Below, piece after piece: positions 59,663 to 64,000 of a stretch of DNA of 64,000 bases. The DNA is taken from assembly GCF_023887685.1 (NCBI RefSeq), contig NZ_JAMWMR010000004.1, forward strand, positions 1 to 64,000, read 5' to 3'. The DNA comes from Streptomyces macrolidinus (GTDB lineage: Bacteria; Actinomycetota; Actinomycetes; Streptomycetales; Streptomycetaceae). Each line of letters starts with the position of its first letter. The first letter of the stretch is position 1. The notes beneath the pieces are model-generated. The model did not search any database. It was given only the letters and a program-made list of their open reading frames with translations, and was not told the origin of the DNA. Made by a program: the position numbers and the translations under genes.

Positions 59663-60367
59663 TCAGTACGTGTCCGCCGCCCTCCGCAGCACGTCAGCCG
59701 CGTTCTCCAGGACCGGCTCACCATGGCCGAAGCACGCCACTTCCGTGTCGAGCGCGGCGAGTTGACGGAACGAGCGAATGGCCTGCGCCCGGTCGAGGTT
59801 GAACACGCCGAGGATGACGGCGCCGTCCGCGGGGGAGACGGCCACCGCGTCGCCCGTGAACAGGACGCCGTGCTCGGGGAGATGGAGCGCGATACTGCCG
59901 TGCGTATGGCCGGGGGCATGAACGACCCGGGCGCCGCCGCCGAAGTCGAGGACGTCTCCGTCCTCCACGCTGCCGACGCGGTCCGGTCGCAGGGGTTCGC
60001 CCCGCGGCAGACGCCGGGCGACCGCCGCCTGTACGGCGCGCTCCCCTTCCTCGAAGACCGGTGGCGGGGCGGGCAGTTGCCCCAGGACGACGGGTGCGTC
60101 CAGGCGATGGGCCAGGACCTCCGCGCCGCTCAGCGCGGCGAGTTCGGCCGCTCCGCCCATGTGGTCCTCATGGAAGTGGGTGAGCACGATGCGCCGTAGC
60201 TGAGACACATCCAGGCCAAGTGCCCTGATCGCCTCGGCGATCGGTGCGCCGGAGCCCTTCACACCGGCATCGACGAGGGTCAACTCGTCGTCGTCGCACC
60301 AGAGACAGGCCTGGCCGACCACGAAGCGCAGAAGGTGAAGACGAGGAAGGAGCGGGATGACGTCCAT
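59663..60367 (-). CDS. MBL-fold metallo-hydrolase
   Basis: This 234-residue metallo-beta-lactamase fold protein has the metal motif LTHFHEDHMGG (HxHxDH, about residues 62-72), with further ligands in HAPGHTHGSIAL, FTGDAVAV and CFGHGEP. It is of the glyoxalase II-like group with unknown substrate, and has no signal peptide. ATG 60367 (MDVIPLLPRLHLLRF) starts at the first strand. It converges on the peptide importer operon. Confidence 0.9.
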   Translation of the reverse strand: MDVIPLLPRLHLLRFVVGQACLWCDDDELTLVDAGVKGSGAPIAEAIRALGLDVSQLRRIVLTHFHEDHMGGAAELAALSGAEVLAHRLDAPVVLGQLPAPPPVFEEGERAVQAAVARRLPRGEPLRPDRVGSVEDGDVLDFGGGARVVHAPGHTHGSIALHLPEHGVLFTGDAVAVSPADGAVILGVFNLDRAQAIRSFRQLAALDTEVACFGHGEPVLENAADVLRRAADTY

Positions 60368-60429
60368 GCCCCGACCGTAGGCAAGGCCCCCGCCCGAAGG
60401 CAGGGGCCTCAGCCATGAGCAGAGGGGGA

Positions 60430-61785
60430 TCAGCCCGCCGCGTAGTTGCGCAGGAACAGCGCCTCCGTGACCGACAGACGCTCCAACTCCTCCGGGGACA
60501 CGCTCTCGTTGACGGCGTGGATCTGCGCCTCCGGCTCGCTCAGGCCGATGAGGAGGATCTCCGCCTGCGGGTACAGCGACGCCAGCGTGTTGCACAGCGG
60601 GATGGAGCCGCCCTGGCCCGCGTACTGCATCTCCTCACCGGGGTACGCGACCGCCATCGCCTCGGCCATCGCCGCGTACGCCGGGCTGGAGGTGTCCGCG
60701 CGGAACGCCTGACCCTGCCCCACCTGCACCGTCCGCACCCGGGCACCCCACGGCGTGTGCGCCTCGAGGTGGGTCTGGAGCAGCTTCGTCGCCTCCGCCG
60801 CGTCCGTGCCCGGCGCCACCCGCAGGCTCACCAGCGCGCGGGCGCTCGCCTGCACGGACGGCGTCGCGCCGACGACCGGCGGGCAGTCGATACCGAGGAC
60901 GGTCACCGCGGGGCGCGCCCAGATACGGTCGGCGACCGATCCGGAACCGATCAACTCCACCCCGTCGAGCACCTTGGCGTCCGCGCGGAACTGCTCCGGC
61001 GCGTACTCCACACCCTCCCAGTGCGCCTCGGAGGACAGCCCGTCGACGGCCGTCGAACCGTCCTCGGCCCGCAGCGAGTCCAGGACCCGGATCAGCGCGG
61101 CCAGCGCGTCGGGCGCGGCCCCGCCGAACTGACCGGAGTGCAGATTGCCCTCGAGCGTGTCGATCGCGACCTGGACGAGGGTCATCCCGCGCAGGGTCGA
61201 GGTGACCGTCGGCAGGCCGACCCGGAAGTTGCCCGAGTCGCCGATGACGATGGCGTCGGCCGTGAGGAGGTCGGGGTGCTGCTCGGCGTACCGCTCCAGA
61301 CCGCCCGTGCCCTGCTCCTCCGAGCCCTCCACGATGACCTTGACGTGCACGGGCACGCCGCCGTTGGCCTTGAGCGCGCGCAGCGCCAGCAGATGCATGA
61401 CGACGCCGCCCTTGCAGTCGGCGCTGCCCCGTCCGTACCACCGGCCGTCCCGCTCGACCAGTTCGAAGGGCGGCGTGGTCCAGCCGGCCTCGTCCAGCGG
61501 CGGCTGCACGTCGTAGTGCGCGTACAGCAGGACCGTCTTCGCCCCCTCGGGGCCGGGCAGGAAGCCGTACACCGACTGCGTGCCGTCCGGGGTGTCGAGC
61601 ACCGCCACGTCCTGGAAGCCCTCGGCGTGCAGGGCGTCGGTGATCCAGCGCGCGGCGCCCTCGCTCTCGCTCCTGGCGAACTGGTCGAAGTCCGCCACCG
61701 ACTTGAAGGCCACCAGTTCGGTGAGCTCCTCCTTCGCCCTGGGCATCAGAGAGGCGACGGTCTCGGCGACCGGATTCGACGACAT
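60430..61785 (-). CDS. M20-family dipeptidase
   Basis: This 451-residue zinc exopeptidase is of the carnosinase/PepV-like M20 group. The metal motifs are VLLYAHYDVQPP (HxD), GRGSADCKGGVVMH (bridging Asp), VIVEGSEEQGTGGL (catalytic Glu and ligand Glu), and a C-terminal His in PEAQIHAVNESVSPEEL. The dimerisation lid NLHSGQFGGAAPDAL is present. ATG 61785 has AAGGAG eight bases upstream. There is no signal peptide, so it hydrolyses peptides in the cytosol, a sensible partner for the nearby oligopeptide importer. Confidence 0.92.
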   Translation of the reverse strand: MSSNPVAETVASLMPRAKEELTELVAFKSVADFDQFARSESEGAARWITDALHAEGFQDVAVLDTPDGTQSVYGFLPGPEGAKTVLLYAHYDVQPPLDEAGWTTPPFELVERDGRWYGRGSADCKGGVVMHLLALRALKANGGVPVHVKVIVEGSEEQGTGGLERYAEQHPDLLTADAIVIGDSGNFRVGLPTVTSTLRGMTLVQVAIDTLEGNLHSGQFGGAAPDALAALIRVLDSLRAEDGSTAVDGLSSEAHWEGVEYAPEQFRADAKVLDGVELIGSGSVADRIWARPAVTVLGIDCPPVVGATPSVQASARALVSLRVAPGTDAAEATKLLQTHLEAHTPWGARVRTVQVGQGQAFRADTSSPAYAAMAEAMAVAYPGEEMQYAGQGGSIPLCNTLASLYPQAEILLIGLSEPEAQIHAVNESVSPEELERLSVTEALFLRNYAAG

Positions 61786-61982
61786 GGGCACGCTCCTTGT
61801 AGGTGCGATGGTGTACCGATGGGTATCGCGGTGTATCGGTGTACGTGATCGTATGGGCGTATGCGCGTCCTGGTCGGTCGTGCGTACGCAATGCCGATCC
61901 TCCCACAGCGGTCCGTACGGACGTCGCCGTAGGATGCGGGGGACAGGTGCGGCAGGTGGCTTGATCGGAGCAGTAGACCATC

Positions 61983-63251
61983 GTGAGCAGCGAGAACTCT
62001 TCGGCGGACGACGTGCAGCGGGTGTGGGACGTCGTCGTGGTGGGCGCGGGACCCGCGGGAGCGTCGGCCGCCTACGCGGCGGCGGTCGCGGGGCGCAGCG
62101 TGCTGGTGCTGGAGAAGGCGGAACTGCCGCGCTACAAGACGTGCGGAGGCGGCATCATCGGCCCGTCGCGCGACGCGCTGCCGCCCGGCTTCGAACTCCC
62201 GCTGCGCGACCGGGTGTACGCGGTGACGTTCGCCAACAACGGCCGCTTCACCCGTACCCGCCGCTCCAAGCAGATGCTGTTCGGGCTGATCAACCGCCCC
62301 GAGTTCGACCAGCAACTCGTCGAGCACGCGCAGAAGGCGGGCGCGGAGGTGCGTACGGGGGTGACGGTGTCCCGCGTCGAGCAGCACGGCTCGGCGGTGC
62401 CGGACCGGCGCACGGTCGCCGTCGTCCTGCAGAGCGGCGAGACGGTGCTGGCGCGGGCGGTCGTGGGCGCGGACGGCAGCGCGAGCCGGATAGGCGCGCA
62501 TGTCGGCGTGAAGCTCGACCAGGTCGATCTGGGCCTGGAGGCGGAGATCCCGGTGCCCGAGACCGTCGCCGAGGACTGGAAGGGGCGGGTGCTCATCGAC
62601 TGGGGCCCGCTGCCCGGCAGTTACGGCTGGGTCTTCCCCAAGGGGGACACGCTGACCGTCGGTGTGATCTGCGCGCGCGGTGAAGGCGCGGCCACCAAGC
62701 GGTACTTGGAGGACTTCATCGGCAGGCTCGGGCTCGCCGGTTTCGAACCGAGCATCTCCTCAGGGCACTTGACCCGTTGCCGTGCCGACGACTCGCCGCT
62801 GTCGCGCGGGCGGGTGCTGGTGTGCGGCGACGCGGCCGGGCTGCTGGAGCCGTGGACGCGCGAGGGGATCTCGTTCGCGCTGCGGTCGGGGCGGCTCGCG
62901 GGGGAGTGGGCGGTGCGGATCGCGGAGGCCCATGACGCGGTCGACACCCGCCGCCAGGCCCTGAACTACGCCTTCGCCATCAAGGCGGGCCTGGGTGTCG
63001 AGATGAGCGTCGGCAAGCGGCTGCTCGCGGTGTTCGAGCGCCGCCCCGGCCTCTTCCACGCGGGCCTGACCGGCTTCCGCCCCGCCTGGAAGGCGTTCAA
63101 GGAGATCACGCAGGGCGCCACGACCCTGGGGGAGATCGTCCGCTCCCATCCGATCGCCCAGCGCGCTCTGGTCGGGGTGGACCGCACGCCTTCCGGTGAC
63201 GCTGCCGGTTCCGGTGAGGCTGCCGGTTCCGCTGACAAGGCCGGTTCCTGA
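61983..63251 (+). CDS. FAD-dependent oxidoreductase, geranylgeranyl reductase family
   Basis: This 422-residue flavoprotein of the digeranylgeranylglycerophospholipid/geranylgeranyl reductase group has VVVVGAGPAGASAAYAAAVA (residues 19-38), YKTCGGGIIGPSR, AVVGADGSASRIGAHVG and RVLVCGDAAGLLEPWTREGI. Streptomyces copies act on menaquinone side chains or polyprenoids, but the substrate here is unproven. The C-terminal tail (residues 400-422) is Gly/Ser/Ala-rich from short repeats of GCCGGTTCCG-like DNA. The start is GTG 61983. Confidence 0.88.
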   Translation: MSSENSSADDVQRVWDVVVVGAGPAGASAAYAAAVAGRSVLVLEKAELPRYKTCGGGIIGPSRDALPPGFELPLRDRVYAVTFANNGRFTRTRRSKQMLFGLINRPEFDQQLVEHAQKAGAEVRTGVTVSRVEQHGSAVPDRRTVAVVLQSGETVLARAVVGADGSASRIGAHVGVKLDQVDLGLEAEIPVPETVAEDWKGRVLIDWGPLPGSYGWVFPKGDTLTVGVICARGEGAATKRYLEDFIGRLGLAGFEPSISSGHLTRCRADDSPLSRGRVLVCGDAAGLLEPWTREGISFALRSGRLAGEWAVRIAEAHDAVDTRRQALNYAFAIKAGLGVEMSVGKRLLAVFERRPGLFHAGLTGFRPAWKAFKEITQGATTLGEIVRSHPIAQRALVGVDRTPSGDAAGSGEAAGSADKAGS

Positions 63252-63276
63252 GGCTGTTCCCGCGTCTGTTCCGGCG

Positions 63277-63762
63277 TCACTTCGTGACGGAGATGCGGAA
63301 GACCGGGTGGTCGGGCGCCGCCGCGATCAGTTCCTCGTCGGAGGACTTCGCCGTGACGCCCTGGAAGAACTGGTTGACCTCCCAGCCCCACCGCTCCAGA
63401 TAGGTCCGCAGGATCGGGAGCTTCTCCTCGTCGGGAAGCTCCACCGCGGTGAACGCGCGGACCTTGCGCCCCACGCGCAACTCCCCGCCACCGGCGACCC
63501 GCATGTTGCGCACCCACTGCGAGTGCCCGCGGGCCGAGACGAGGTACTGCGTGCCCTCGTACGTGTGCGGGTTGACCGGGATGCGCCGCAACTCCCCGGA
63601 CTTGCGGCCGCGCACGGACAACTCCGCCGCGCCCGCGAGGCTGATCCCATGGCGGGCGAGCCAGCCGACGGCGTTGTTGAAGCGGTCGTTCATCGCCGTG
63701 CCCTTGCGGTAGTACGGCGAGGACGGGGTCGGCGAGGAAGAGGAAGAGGAAGAGGACGACAT
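63277..63762 (-). CDS. Deazaflavin (F420)-dependent nitroreductase-family protein
   Basis: This 161-residue DDN/DUF385 protein has a split barrel that binds F420. Core motifs are AELSVRGRKSGELRRIPVNP and YLVSARGHSQWVRNMRVAGG. The N-terminus is a run of nine serines from TCC/TCT repeats, followed by PYYRKGTAMNDRF. ATG 63762 includes that run; ATG 63693 (MNDRF) with AAGGGC upstream is an alternative. It is divergent from a TetR-type gene across an array of four operators, so it is probably strongly repressed until an inducer appears. Confidence 0.85.
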   Translation of the reverse strand: MSSSSSSSSSPTPSSPYYRKGTAMNDRFNNAVGWLARHGISLAGAAELSVRGRKSGELRRIPVNPHTYEGTQYLVSARGHSQWVRNMRVAGGGELRVGRKVRAFTAVELPDEEKLPILRTYLERWGWEVNQFFQGVTAKSSDEELIAAAPDHPVFRISVTK

Positions 63763-63788
63763 GGGGACCCCCACGGGTTGATGTGCGT

Positions 63789-63878
63789 GAGCAGTGCTCT
63801 CGCGAGATTCCGAGAGCGGTGCTCTCGCTTGTGAGAAGTATGCAGGGGAGCGGCGCTCCAAAGCAAGAGCAGTGCTCT
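63789..63878. promoter_or_regulatory. Array of four GAGC-N3-GCTC operators
   Basis: GAGCAGTGCTC (63789-63799), CGAGAGCGGTGCTCTCG (63811-63827), GGAGCGGCGCTCC (63847-63859) and AGAGCAGTGCTCT (63866-63878) share the consensus GAGC-RGY-GCTC. They fill the space between the divergent oxidoreductase and regulator genes. Such sites are typical of TetR repressors, and the neighbouring regulator is the natural candidate. Confidence 0.75.
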
Positions 63879-63937
63879 CTAATGTGGGCGCCGCTCCAAA
63901 ACGTGTGCACCGCTCCGAAAGCTGGCAGACTGCCCCC

Positions 63938-64000
63938 ATGAACGCTCCCCGACCGAACGCCCCCCAAGGAGCCCGCGCCCGCGCCCGGATCGAGGTCACC
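63938..64000 (+). CDS. 5' end of a transcriptional regulator, probably TetR (cut by window edge)
   Basis: ATG 63938 opens a frame to the window edge: MNAPRPNAPQGARARARIEV. Arg/Ala-rich starts ending in RARIEVT are common just before the first helix of TetR proteins. Position beside four TetR-like operators and divergence from a flavin/F420 oxidoreductase support that call. Too little is present to be certain. Confidence 0.55.
   Translation, partial: MNAPRPNAPQGARARARIEVT

Noticed and set aside
61800-61870. GTATCG/GTGTA-rich stretch before the dipeptidase gene as an operator
   Set aside because: Copies are irregular and no exact dyad or constant spacing could be established by eye.
63730-63762. 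Serine-run start of the deazaflavin oxidoreductase as a frameshift hotspot
   Set aside because: The repeat unit is six bases and in frame, so slippage would only change serine number; it is a start-site question instead.

Overview
The window is high-GC (about 70-73%) DNA with strong G/C preference at third codon positions, frequent GTG starts, ATGA/GTGA gene overlaps and many actinobacterial families (DUF6421, DUF5997, DUF5134, DUF6214, DUF6986, DUF574 methyltransferase, QcrB/CtaF). It is almost certainly Streptomyces chromosome. The species cannot be named from the sequence. No rRNA, tRNA, CRISPR array or complete insertion sequence was seen.

Layout. 1-1.1 kb: a broken end (possible transposase tail and gene fragment) and a methyltransferase. 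1.1-6.9 kb: a TetR regulator, a control region with a 16-bp dyad and six 18-bp tandem repeats, then a PaoABC-type molybdenum hydroxylase with an XdhC maturation factor. 7-10.7 kb: a second set of cytochrome b (QcrB), CtaF and CtaD genes, with a run of tandemly duplicated start/stop/RBS modules between ctaD and ctaF. 10.9-18.5 kb: DUF5997, a LysR-like effector domain with a histone-like tail, a probable MITE, Lrp/AsnC, FUSC transporter, lactonase, CbiX-like protein, uracil-DNA glycosylase and an SDR. 18.5-20.5 kb: DUF574 methyltransferase and an Asp-box propeller. 20.8-23.4 kb: a reactive-sulfur module (MBL-rhodanese, TauE/SafE exporter, CstR-like repressor) with three matching 17-bp operators. 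23.4-33.3 kb: ferredoxin-NADP reductase-like enzyme, DUF6214, TetR, HAD, PAP2, M56 peptidase, DUF5134, a FUSC-MarR operon, GNAT and GDPD.

33.3-41.2 kb: a DUF6421-SDR-threonine aldolase operon with an unusual leader, PlsC, thioredoxin, flavin reductase and etfBA, with two strong terminators. 41.3-50.5 kb: DUF6986, then a carbohydrate region: LacI repressor, ROK kinase, secreted GH27 alpha-galactosidase, and a sugar ABC importer without its own ATPase. The inferred route is extracellular release of galactose, import, then phosphorylation. 50.6-53.3 kb: small secreted proteins and a kinase-Nudix fusion. 53.5-61.8 kb: a complete five-gene oligopeptide ABC importer, an MBL-fold hydrolase and an M20 dipeptidase, which together suit peptide uptake and breakdown. 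62-64 kb: a geranylgeranyl-reductase-like flavoprotein, a deazaflavin-dependent oxidoreductase, an array of four GAGC-N3-GCTC operators, and the first codons of a divergent regulator, probably TetR.

The most unusual items are the chain of two 10-codon ORFs coupling ctaD to ctaF, the tandem-repeat control regions at 1.9 and 43.8 kb, the LysR-like protein that lacks a helix-turn-helix, and the DUF6421 leader.
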